Source of the DNA: Tubiluchus corallicola
Lineage: Eukaryota; Priapulida; Priapulimorpha; Priapulimorphida; Tubiluchidae
Direction of reading: 5' to 3'
Assembly (NCBI GenBank): GCA_030141605.1
Contig: JAQGDQ010000022.1
Span: 764,501 to 828,500 of the forward strand
DNA: 64,000 nt
Positions 14,501 to 26,500 of this stretch are shown piece after piece; positions within the stretch are counted from its first letter, which is position 1; every line of letters starts with the position of its first letter. A program made the position numbers and the translations under genes. The notes under the pieces were generated by a model. It did no database searches and had not been told where the DNA came from. It saw nothing but the letters and a program-made list of their open reading frames with translations.

Positions 14501-17500
14501 AGCAAGAATTAAACGAAATTGAAAATAAGCGAGCATTAAATGAGGTCAAGTTACGAAAAAGCCTCTTGTCTGCAGAAATGGAAGACGACATTGATGAAGA
14601 TGATAAGTCAGACGGTCAGTCAGTCGGTTCAAACCGGTCGTTCCAGTCGAATAGGTCATTTGGCAATCGTCCATATTCACCGCAACGTCAATCTGCTGTT
14701 GTCCAGGATCCAAGACCACAGCAGAGCAACGAGTTAATTGCTAAAGCTTTTCTAGATCAAGCGAAATGTCTTAATCAGATAGTCAGTTTGCAAAAATTAC
14801 CGCCGCCTGAATTGGTGAAATTTAATGGACATGACGTAACAAAATATAACGCCTTTATCACAGTTTTTAAACAGACATTTGAAACTTGCATAACTGATCA
14901 GTTACAGTTGTACAGATATTTGGTTCAGTACACTGAAGGAAAGGCACAGACATTAGTTGAAGCATCAGAGAATAATAGGAAGCCGTACGATCATGCCGTT
15001 GCCGCATTGCACGCTAAATACGGTAATTCGTCAGTCGCTGCTGCACCATTTAAAACTAAATTGAGATCTTAGAAGCCTATCACAAAAATGGATGACGTCG
15101 ATTCAGTTGAAGAGTTTTCTGCTTTTCTGAACAATTGCGGAGCATCTATGCATGATAATGCATATTTGTTATCGCTAGATGACCCGTGTACTATACAATT
15201 AGTTTGCTCTAAGCTACCCTATCGTATGCAAGATCAAGTTCTTGAGCATGCGCAGAAAATAGAAAAGCGTTATGGTAGACCGCCGAAATTCACCGAGGTA
15301 GTTAAACATATCAGTGATAGGACGAAAAGTTTATCTCATCCTATTCTTAGCCGACAAGCTATGGCAAAATCTACAGATAAAGGGGAAGAGCATACATTTA
15401 AGACTTCCAAAGGTGGTAGTCGCAAATCGTCATCATTCGCTATTGACTCTAATAATATGTCAAAGGGTCAAACTCTAAAACAAAGGCCTTGTTTTTATTG
15501 CTCAGCTACTAATCATCGTTTAGATAAATGCAAAGAGTTCAGTCAGCTTTCCTACGATGCCAAAAGAAAGTTTGTCAAAGACAATAAAATTTGTCTTGGA
15601 TGCTTGAATGGGACTTTTCATGCGTATAAGGATTGTAGATCTAAGAAACATTGTGATATATGCAAACGCACTCATCCCACAGTGCTTCATATCGACACGC
15701 AATCACAGTCAGGTGTAAGCGGTGATAGTTCACAGTTACGAACTGATGCAATACGTGAAGCTAAGCCTACAAATCAGCATCAATCAACCTCGACTGCGTC
15801 AATTTCTCGCGTAAACACAAGTGACGTAACTTCAGCCGACAGCGTAGTTTCAATGGCAATAGTCCCAGTTAAAATCTTTCACAAAGATAACATTCATAAT
15901 AGCCGCGTAGCCTACTGCTTCTTAGACCCAGGTAGTAATGACGGCTTCATTTCGGAAGAACTAGCTGAAGAATTAGGGGCTACCGGGCAGTATAATGACA
16001 TCCGCCTACGCACACTTAGTGGGACTCATTTAATTAAATCACAAGGAATTGATGGTTTATGCGTTTCGCGCTTGAATGGTAGCAACGTCGTTGAGTTGCC
16101 ACGTTTGTTTACGAAAGAGTTAATTCCAGCTGATAGAAACGAGATACCAGATCCTAACAAAGTGGAAGAATTGAGGCATTTGAGTGACATAGCGAAATCA
16201 CTCCATCCTATAATGCACAATGTTGAAGTTGGTTTACTATTAGGCATGAACACACCAAAGGCAATGGAGCCTCTGCAAGTCATTAGCCACCCAGATTTTA
16301 ATTGTTATGCTGTTCTTACGCGTTTAGGCTGGACGGTACAGGGCGTAATTGGTAAAGCGTCACGCGAAGGTCTTAGATCCAGCTATAGCCGGGTGATATG
16401 CACAGATGCCGCCACCGAAGAAATTTCGTCTTGTCAGTTTAGCATCCCTACTGCCGTTCAGAATGCAACTGACGCTAATGGTTATGGTGATTCTCAAGAG
16501 GAAAAGCTTTTCATGAACAAAGTTACTGCGCAGACTTGTTACAAGAATGGAAAATATGTTGTGCCGTTGCCATTCAAGAAGGATAATCCAGTTATGCCAA
16601 ATAACAGGGTACAAGCCGAACAGCGCATGCGCAGTTTAGCCAAAAGGTTTCAGGCTGAAGAGCTGAGAAACGAATATACTGCGTTCATGAATAAGATGCT
16701 AGAAAACGGATATGCCGAAAAGGTGCCACCCTCAGAGCCGTACCCAGATGCAGGAAAAGTGTGGTACATACCCACCACCCAGTTTACCATAAGCGCAACA
16801 AGAAAATCAGAGTGGTGTTTAACTGCAGTGCCGTGTTCATGGGAACTTCTTTGAACAACGAACCTTTGCAAGCGCCAAATTTAACCAACTCATTATTAGG
16901 AGTCTTGTGCCGTTTTAGACAAGGACCAGCGGCTTTCATGGCCGACATACAATCGATGTACTACAGGGTTGCAATTCCACGCCACCAAGCAGACTACGTA
17001 AGATTTTTATGGTGGGACCAGGGTGACCCAAAAAATCCGCCGCGTGACTACCGAATGCTAGTTCACTTGTTTGGGGCAGTATCATCAGGAGGATGTGCCA
17101 ATTTCGCATTACAGCAGACAGCTAAAGACAATGTTACTGCCTTCCCACGCGATGTGACTCAAACAATTTTGTTTAATTTCTATGTGGACGACTGTTGTAA
17201 ATCTGCTTCTACAACTCATGATGCCACTGCTATAGCGACACAGTTAAAGGATATCTGTCAGAAAGGAAATTTTAGATTAACACAGTTTGTTGCTAACAAA
17301 TCAGAGATCATAGCCGCCATTCCGATTGAAGATCGTGCGAACCGGGAAAGCAAAACGATCAACGCTTACAAGGAACAGATAGAGTATGCCCTAGGCGTGT
17401 CATGGTATATAGAAAACGACGCCTTTGGTTTCCGCATACGGCTGAATGACACACCCTTGACTCGACGAGGCATACTTTCAACGATCCACAGCATTTATGA

Positions 17501-20500
17501 CGTAATGGGTCTTATTTCACCTGCCTTGTTGATAGGAAAGATTATACTGCAAGAACTCACGCGTGATCGTCTTGGTTGGGATGAGTCAGTGCCAGAAAAT
17601 GTTAGACAACGCTGGGAAATCTGGAGACGAAGCTTGCCTTTAATAGAGCAGTTACGAATTCCTCGCTGTTTTCACCCAGATGATTTTGGTGAAATACAGG
17701 ACATCCAGATACATCACTTTTCTGATGCAAGTGAGGTCGGATATGGTACATGTTCATACCTAAGGCTTGTTGATAGCACCAACCAGATACACTGTACCTT
17801 AATTCAAGGTAAAGCTCGTGTCACACCTGTCAAGCATGTGACCATGCCTAGACTCGAACTCACAGCTGCAGTATTATCAGTGAACACTGCCAGTATGTTG
17901 GACCACGAGCTGGACTATGAAAACGCGCAGCATTATTACTGGAGCGATTCCAAAGTAGTGTTGAGCTATATAGCAAACCAAACAAGGAGGTTTAAGATTT
18001 TTGTCGCCAACAGAGTGCAGCAGATTCTAGACAAATCGAACCCGACGCATTGGCAGTATATTGATACTAAATCAAACCCGAGTGACGTGGCTTCTCGAGG
18101 TCAGCAAGTAGAACAGTTTATCAACAACAACATTTGGTTTCGTGGACCGAAAATGCTTTATGCTGAAGATGAATTTTGGAAGAAAACTGGCATGCAGTCA
18201 TTTAGCATTGCAGAGACCGATCCCGAATTGAAATCAGTCAGGACAATTGGCGCTGCATCACATGACTCTACCAGTCTTATTGACACTTTAGAATCACGCT
18301 GTTCTTCGTGGTACAAGATGAAGAGAACACTTGCAACAGTTATGCGAGCTTGCAATGTATTCAGATCGAATCTTTCCACTGCAAAGCCGGCTGCCAGCTC
18401 CTTAATGAATGACGTAGAAATGAATGGACAATTTTCTGTTGAGTCATTACTTGCCGCAGAGAATATGTTATACCTTCTTCTTCAGTCGAGAAGTGGTGAA
18501 ACCTTTAAAAGAAACTGTAAACCGTTGAGCCCATTCGTGGACAAATTAGGAGTAATGCGAGTTGGTGGAAGAATACAGCAATCCGATTTGACATTTTGCG
18601 AGAAGCATCCGGTCATAATTCCACCTAAAACAGCAACTTCGAAGCTAATTATCAGATGGTTTCACGAAAAGATTGTACATCACTCTGGACGTGGTCTAAC
18701 CATGAACGCGATTCGAACTGCAGGATTATGGATAATCAATCTCAATTCAAATGTACGCAACGTCATCAGAAACTGCATTACTTGCCGTAAGTTACGCCGC
18801 CCACATGAAGAGCAAAAGATGTCGGTCCTGCCAGTCGATCGTCTCACGCCATCACCGCCATTTACATATTGTGCCACGGATGCGTTTGGACCGTTTTTGT
18901 TCGAGAAGGCCGTAAGACTCTAAAACGCTACGGCATCATTTTTACCTGCTTGGTAAGCAGAGCTGTCCATTTAGAGTTAGCTGCATCACTAAACACAGAT
19001 GCCTTCATTATGGCACTACGTCGCTTCCTTGCCAGAAGGGGTCCAATTAGGCAAATGCGAAGTGATTGCGGTACCAACTTTGTGGGAACCATAACTGAGA
19101 CAAAGGAATGCTTCAAAGAGATGGACAACGAAAAAATTCGCAATTATCTGTTGCAGCATGGAGCGGATTGGAAATTCAATGTGCCATCAGCCAGCCACCA
19201 TGGAGGCGCATGGGAACGTTTGATTGGGGCCTCGAGACGCATTCTTGAAGCCTTGCTACAAGAGAATTCTGCACTTCTCACAGATGAATCTCTTAGGACG
19301 CTGTTGATAGAAGTAGAGGCAGTCATGAATAGTCGACCAATTACAGTTGAAGCACTGAGCGACCAGGAACTTTTGCCTTTATCCCCCAATTCTATTTTGA
19401 CTGGGAAAACAAGAGTGGTTCTTCCTCCACCAGGAAACTTCCAGCGACCGGACCTGTACTGTCGCAAGCAATGGAGAAGAGTCCAGTATCTGATGGAACA
19501 ATTCTGGACTCGGTGGAAGAGAGAATATTTGCAAAGCCTGCAGTCGAGATCCAAATGGCTTCATCACAAGCGCTCACTGAAGATCGGTGACATTTGCCTC
19601 ATCATGGATGACAATCAACCTAGAAACGTTTGGAAATTATGTCGCGTTATTAGGACCTATCCAGACTGTCAGGATCAAGTCCGGAGCGTGAGAGTCAAAA
19701 CACAGGATACAGAACTTGACAGACCGATCTCCAAACTAGTTCTACTTGTGGAGAATGATGAAGGTTCAATTCCCGTCGAGGGAGCCACTCGTCAAAATTC
19801 TTAAGAAGACATTTTGGGGGAGCCAGATGTTGGTGTCAAGCAATTCAATCAAAAATTCTATCATTATTTGTTTTCTTTTTACAAATTTACAAATATGCAT
19901 ATGCAAAACTGTTTAAAAAGGAAGCCAGCCTTAGTCATGTGACTTACGCTTTTAGTAGTGCACGCCACCTATCAATCAAACTTGTTTCTATACGTAGTCA
20001 CACTTTCTGTTGCCGCTATACTGTTCATTCCGTTTTGTGATACTTTCGTTGTTTTTGTCTATCAACTAGTTGCATTTTCAAGCCAAGTCACCAGTAAATG
20101 TAAGTCACATTTACCTTTATAATTAGTTAAACGTTTAAATCGGTTAAAATTGCTTCATAGAGTCATAAAGTAATAATTTGTTTCAATCTTCTTAAAAGTT
20201 CTTGAAACTTTTTAAAACTTTTTGTCTAAATGGTAATAAGCTTTTGCACATTCCAAAGCACCTTTTGTAATCCTGTATTTTAATAAATTGCAGGTCTATC
20301 GCACAGTTCAATACAGATTTTTGCCGTTTTATTGCCTGGACTGGGCGCATCCACAGTTACTATATGAGACAGGACCTGCAGACTTAAAAAAGCCTTAAGC
20401 AAGCTACTATAATGGATTAATGGCAGTTGTTAGTCACAGCAATCATTTACTAAAAATTCAAGTCTCACTCTGATGTTGTATTAACCCACAACCATGATTC

Positions 20501-23500
20501 TGTAAACTCTGTGCGGGTTCGTTTCACTGAAGCTAGTTTCAGTGAGCGTCGAGGTGCATATGCGGAGGTATCATCAAAATCCACTTCATCTGTTCCACTT
20601 ACAAAACGAACACCACCATAACCAACATGTTCATCATAACCAGGACCATAATTATAATAATAACCTGGTGCTATGGTTACGGCTTCTGTAAAACACAATA
20701 CTGGCCCCAAAATGACAGAAAGCATTGCCACGGACATGGGAATTATACTGTAGTATGGACAGCTCTCTCTGCAGGTTGGTCTAATTTCTGTCCGGCCCAT
20801 CTAGAACTAGCCTCCAAGCAGCCTTGCTATGTATTTTCAGGAGAAATGGCCCATTTTTTTGTTTTCTGTTTAGTTAAATGTGTGTCAAAACCTATTTCAA
20901 TTTACAGTTGGAGAGCACCAATTTAGTAGGTTTTTTATCGTTAGACATTCAAAATCCACTCTTTACAAAGCAGCATAAGATTACACTAAGGTGAGGTTAA
21001 GCTTAATTAATGTAGCAGAGTATATGGTGCTTCACGACTTTGCGTGTGTTGAAATAAAGCATTTTAAAGGACTTTTTATAATGTTAGTCAAACTGTCAGA
21101 TTTATTTGTTATTGTAATTGATGAAACCTCATCTGATTCAATACCAGAAAAATAACTATAGGACCTAGTTGTATATGAACTGCTTCCGTAATACTAAAAG
21201 GAGCAACCAACTGCTTCCATCATTATAAAAAGGGAAGAACTAACTGCTTCCATAATTATAACAGAGCAACAAACCACTAAAGTATATATTAATATGTTTG
21301 CTGTTTTACCTTGCAAACAATAGAAAAATGCCAGCGTTTATTGGTATCATGGTATACAAAACGGTAGGATCTGGGGATCCAAAAATTAATGTTAATCTAG
21401 GTAATAGAAAATTTCACGATCGGAGAAAAAACTATAAATACGCTCATATAACCCGAGAAATCATTTTGGGATAAGCCAAACACAAGCTGTCAACAAAAAT
21501 TAATACCCTTTCGAAATCAAAATGAAAAGCATTTCTGTTACTGTTTTGCTCATCATTTAGCAACAATTATAAAAAGCTATATAACTTGTCAAAAGGTTAT
21601 TGTGTTCAAAAGGATGGCATTACCTGCACCCACTTTAAAAACCAGATTGGCTTTAACTCTTTCAGTTTCTTTGTGAATTTTGAATTTTTATCCTTTATTT
21701 TACCTATAGCGTGTACCTTTATTTTACTTTATTTTTAGTTTTTTCGCAATTACACGTGCGTGTTTACCTTTTTAGGAACTGTACGGCATTTTGGCTGAAG
21801 TCCGTGAGGGAAGAAAGCTTCTGGAAAAACTTAAGGATATTTTTGAAACTCAAACGCCATTTTGATTTTTGTTCATTGAAGTTCATTGTTCATGTATTAA
21901 CTAGGCAGACAGCGGCCACATAAAGCTTAGCACAGCTAATTGCTTGAAAGTGCCAGGTTCATTGTTCATGTATTGACTATGCAGACAGCGGCCACATAAA
22001 GTTGAGCACAGCTAATTGCTTGAAAGTGCCAGTAACTTGAAGAAAAGACTACACAGTTATTTCTGTTAATTTTTCACCATTAGGAAGAACACAAACTACA
22101 GACAGAGAAGCAGATAAAAAATAAAGTAGGAATCCAAACATGAAAGGACATACTCTGATGTTACGTTAACCCAAAGCCACGACTCTGGAAATTTCGTTCT
22201 AATTTTGTTAGGTCTCCCGTACAAATTTGTTACTGAAGGAGAAGTTGGGGCTAAGGACTGGACAAGATAAGTTGTTGTCGTGGCAAATGTTCTCCTTGGC
22301 AAAGCTGTCCTTAGAAACAAATTAGTTGCAGTTACATAACCGTAACCATCATACACCCACGATCTGGGTTCTGCAAATATTTAAAAAATAACTTATTTAG
22401 TCGCAGTTGCACGCTGCTTCTATTCTTATCCCTATAGTAAACCATAGTAAACTAGAGGTGTAATTATGTCTACCAGCCTCTAACAAATCAATATTACAAT
22501 AACTGACACATTTGCAATTGAAAAACGAAAAATGAAAAAGAAAAGCATTTGCAATTGGTCACATCTCACACAAAAAAAGGAATTCATCATATGCAATAAA
22601 GGGGATGGATTAAAGGGTATACAATGGTAGTATTTCTGCAAAACAATGCTGTTCATTAAATTCCTTTCACAGTAACAGAGAGATGTCTGCCAATATTTGC
22701 ATACTGGAACTTTCGGAAACTGCTGCCGCACTTTATTTTTTCTCGTAAAACGTTGCAAACACAGTTTTTCCAATTTTCCTTTTTTCTCTTTTTTCACTGT
22801 AAGAGGAGATGCTCCCAAATCGACTACTATCCTTGCAAATTTTCAAATATACAAGTTAATATTGATAAAATTGCTCATGTCAATAACTGTACAGACATCG
22901 TTATTCTTCATAAATTATTAAACCAGGAATATGTCACTAGCAAGCAGCATGTATATCAAACCAGAAAATGAATATTTGGATCCTATTTTGAATCACAGCA
23001 GTGTAATTAGTTGGCATATATCTTACTACTCGTACGCTAATTAAAATTTTTATCAACGAATTATTTTAAGTTATTATAACAGAGATGAGGCTCGAGTGAT
23101 CAAGCAAAACAAAGACGGAATCGCGTGTGTAAGACATAACTTTGGGGTATGTCATCACTAAATAAATAAATTATGGAACCAACATCTGATGCAAAATGTG
23201 TCTGCTGTCTTAGCTTTTACGTGATGCTGCATATCTGCTTGAAAACTTTCCTTGTGTAAAATAACTGTGCACTATATAAGATGAAGAGACCCAGTGTGTT
23301 AAAAAGTTATTGCACAGTGTGCTGCAAAACTGAATCCAAGATGTGTCTTTAACACTCTCTGCTTTAAAAAATTGCAGATGTAGTGAGTTAAATGGTTTTA
23401 GTCTGCTTCGAAAGTGTTATTATAGGCATAGAGGTTCAAAAGCAAAATCTTGATTGGAATATACTAACTCTAAAAGAGGTGTTGTTAAGTTGAGCACTTA

Positions 23501-26500
23501 ATACTTAGATAACTAACTTTGACGTTATATTAATCCAAAGCCACGACTCCGGAAATTGCATCCTAATTTGAATTTGTTTTCTGAGTGTAGTTCTTGAAAC
23601 AGAATCTGTATCCGTTTCTGTATCATCATTTGCGAGAAGATCTTCTGTTGTGACTGCAGACGTTGGGGCAATGGATGTTTCAAAAACTGTTGAGGTTGGC
23701 GGTTCAGTTGATGTAGGCTCAGTATAGTAATCAGTATAGTAGTAATCGCTTGATGACTTGCTTTCTGCAAGGCAACAGACTTGGATGAGTCAGAAATTGC
23801 AGAACTGACCACAAATTAGACAGATAATCTTTACAATACGACTATGCAGTCCGTCATGTGAGTTCGGGTAACACACAGAGGCATCAGTCTAGATACGACT
23901 GCAGTACACACGCAAGGACAGCTGAGCGATTAGAAAAGACAGAACATCAAGAGTTAGCTATTTTGGCAATTCTTTTAAGTATTTGTACCATCTGAAGTCG
24001 GAACAGAAATCAAACCCTAACCCTAGCAGAATGATGAATATAAAACTAATTGCATGGGGCAGCCCAAAGTCCTAACCTCAATGTCAATATTGGAAGAAAC
24101 CTTTATATTATAAAAAACTGTAATAGCTTTAGCTATGCTTTATAGGCATAGATTTGAAACGTAAATGTTACGATGAAATCATTGGCGTTTAATTATTTGT
24201 TAGTACATTAGTGATTTTGCTGTAGCTGAAACCAGAAAACCATGCAGATTGTGAGCATTACGTGCGACTAGGTCAAAACCAAAATGCGCAAGCATATGCA
24301 ATCACTTAGTCTGTTTTACAGAAGCCTCACCCTGAGGAGGTATTAACCCATAACCACGATTCAGGAAATTCTTGGCGCACTTTTTTAACTGGAGCTAGGA
24401 CACCTTGACCAGGTGCAAATTGTTGATCCACGCCACCTCTATTAAGTGCTACTGCATTAATGGGCGGGGGAGGAGCATCAAACAATACTGGTCCTCCTCC
24501 GTAACCCCCACCGCCTAGTCTATAAAAATCATCATCTACTCCTGAAAAATATTGCACGTTTTTAGAAGAATAGAAAATAAATTTAGCACGTGACAGGTCG
24601 GGGGGGGGGGAGTGAAGAAGGGGAGGATACTACTAAACCGCTAGAGTTTATTTTTAAACTAGAAAGATAGATAAATAGATAGAATCGATCTATCTATCTA
24701 TCTAGAACTGTCACGTTTTTCTTCAATTTATCAAGAGGACAAATTTACTCTAGCGTTTTAACATTTATCTGCAAGGTGAACTGACAACTTCACTTAAATA
24801 AAGTATAATCACTAGCAATTTGCTGTCAGTCTTAACATTTGGCTTGTACAGTTTCTTAGTAAAGATCTTGTGTTTGATCTACGAAATTCTTTGCATGTAA
24901 TAGCAAATAAAACATTGCTGAATGCTGATTAAAGATACAGCACCATGTTACACTTGGAGTATCGGGAATAAAGCTCAACTGAATGAATGTTCAGTGACCA
25001 CTTTTAGGTGTTTCGTGGCACGGCTTCTAGAAATTTGACTGTGACTTTATCAGGGACGTAATAAAAAATTATGACCCTTGAATTTTCCTCTTGGTCATAT
25101 TAGGCGAAGCACGCTTTGGGGAAATTAAATGCTTTTACTCACTTGAATGCTTTCCTTTGTGAAGGTTTTAAATTTAAAATGCCCAGTTTTAATAGCAAGC
25201 ATTTTTGCTAATCGTGGTTTCAGATTAAGGTCCTATACCTTTCAATACATGTAGTGATCCAGATGGAGCTAATCTCAAGGAAGAAGAGCCCACTGACCAC
25301 AAAAAAACAAAACTGGGAAGAGATCAAATTTCTGGACGAAAACAGTAAAGCAGCTACTGTTTTTTTAGTGAACGTTAAATGATGCGTTAGCAGACTGGTG
25401 CCTGCTTGGTTAACTGTGCTGAACAGTTGAGCATGTCAAGTTCATAAGAGTTGAACAGAGTAACTTTTTAATTAACATGTCAACAAATTTGATTGATTTT
25501 TTAAGCACGGAAGTGTTATGGTGTTATAATGAATTCTCAAGAATAGATGTTACACGAATTAATTCAAAGTACAGATGCATCTACAGGACACGGAGGAGAG
25601 TAGAGTGGTACAGAATGTATTTTTCAAGTTCCATTTCCTTTTTATATTAGCAGAAAGAATACGCTTATATCGAATTCTCACCCCACTGTAGTATTAATCC
25701 ATAGCCAAGATTCTGGAAAATCTTTGCGGACTTTTGGTATGGGGGCCAGAGAGCTTTGCGTGGAATGTTTTGTTTGAATCTCATGCCTGTTGAAACCACC
25801 GCTAAGTCCTAAGGTACCCCCACCAGTGCGATATTGTATTTTAGATTGTATAAAATCTTCTGAAAGAAATCAAGTCACTTATCAGTTCGGAAAATTCCAC
25901 TTCATGGAGCTAAAGCGTGGAACAGCTAGAGTTGTATTTATAGTTGCATATCATTTATCCAGCATGGCAATATAGAAAAGAAACAACAAGATGCTGACAC
26001 ACAGGCAGCAATATTGAAGATATTGCTACTAAAGATCTGAAGATAATGCCAGCATAAGCTCTCAGGATCTCTTTAATTAAGAAGTAAAAATTATTAATAC
26101 CCAACTATAACGACACAAAAATTGGCTGCCGTCCATTGAAACTGCGAAGCGTGGCTACGCACGCTTTAATTTGGTAGAGCAATGTGCCCAAATAAGCGAA
26201 TCAGTAAATTTGAGCAAAAATTCTATATTTAGAGCTGCAAGCTTTTAACACAGCAAAGTAAGGCAACTTTAGCGCTGGTTCTTTCTAGACCATTTCACTC
26301 CTTTAATGAATTGAGTCATTGGTCTACCCATTTTTACTACCTGCTAGCTATATCAACTTTCTTTGCACTGTGTCACGAAAAACGCTCTCTCTGGTCGCCC
26401 CATGAAAAATGCTTGATCAGATACACAAGACACTACTACAAACTACTGTTGGCCATAACACATAACTATGCTCTTGCTGGTTATTTCTTTTCGGTCCGTA

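Larger units (their letters stand above)
13384..20355 (+). mobile_element. BEL/Pao LTR retrotransposon, young, in the cassette array
   Basis: 6,972 bp with two 528-bp LTRs (13384-13911 and 19828-20355) that differ at four positions by eye. Target-site duplication gttac lies at 13379-13383 and 20356-20360. Gene order is gag, protease, reverse transcriptase, RNase H, integrase, as in BEL/Pao (integrase last, YVDD active site, D-P-G-S protease, DUF1759-type gag). There is no env: pol ends 24 nt before the 3' LTR. It is inserted antisense to the TEP-like gene, in the intron downstream of cassette I. Coding capacity is broken by one TAG (15070-15072) and two single-base losses (about 16771-16780 and 18893-18898). 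Confidence 0.95.

Noticed and set aside
19805-19827. Envelope gene in the BEL element
   Set aside because: Only 23 nt separate the pol stop from the 3' LTR, so there is no room for env.
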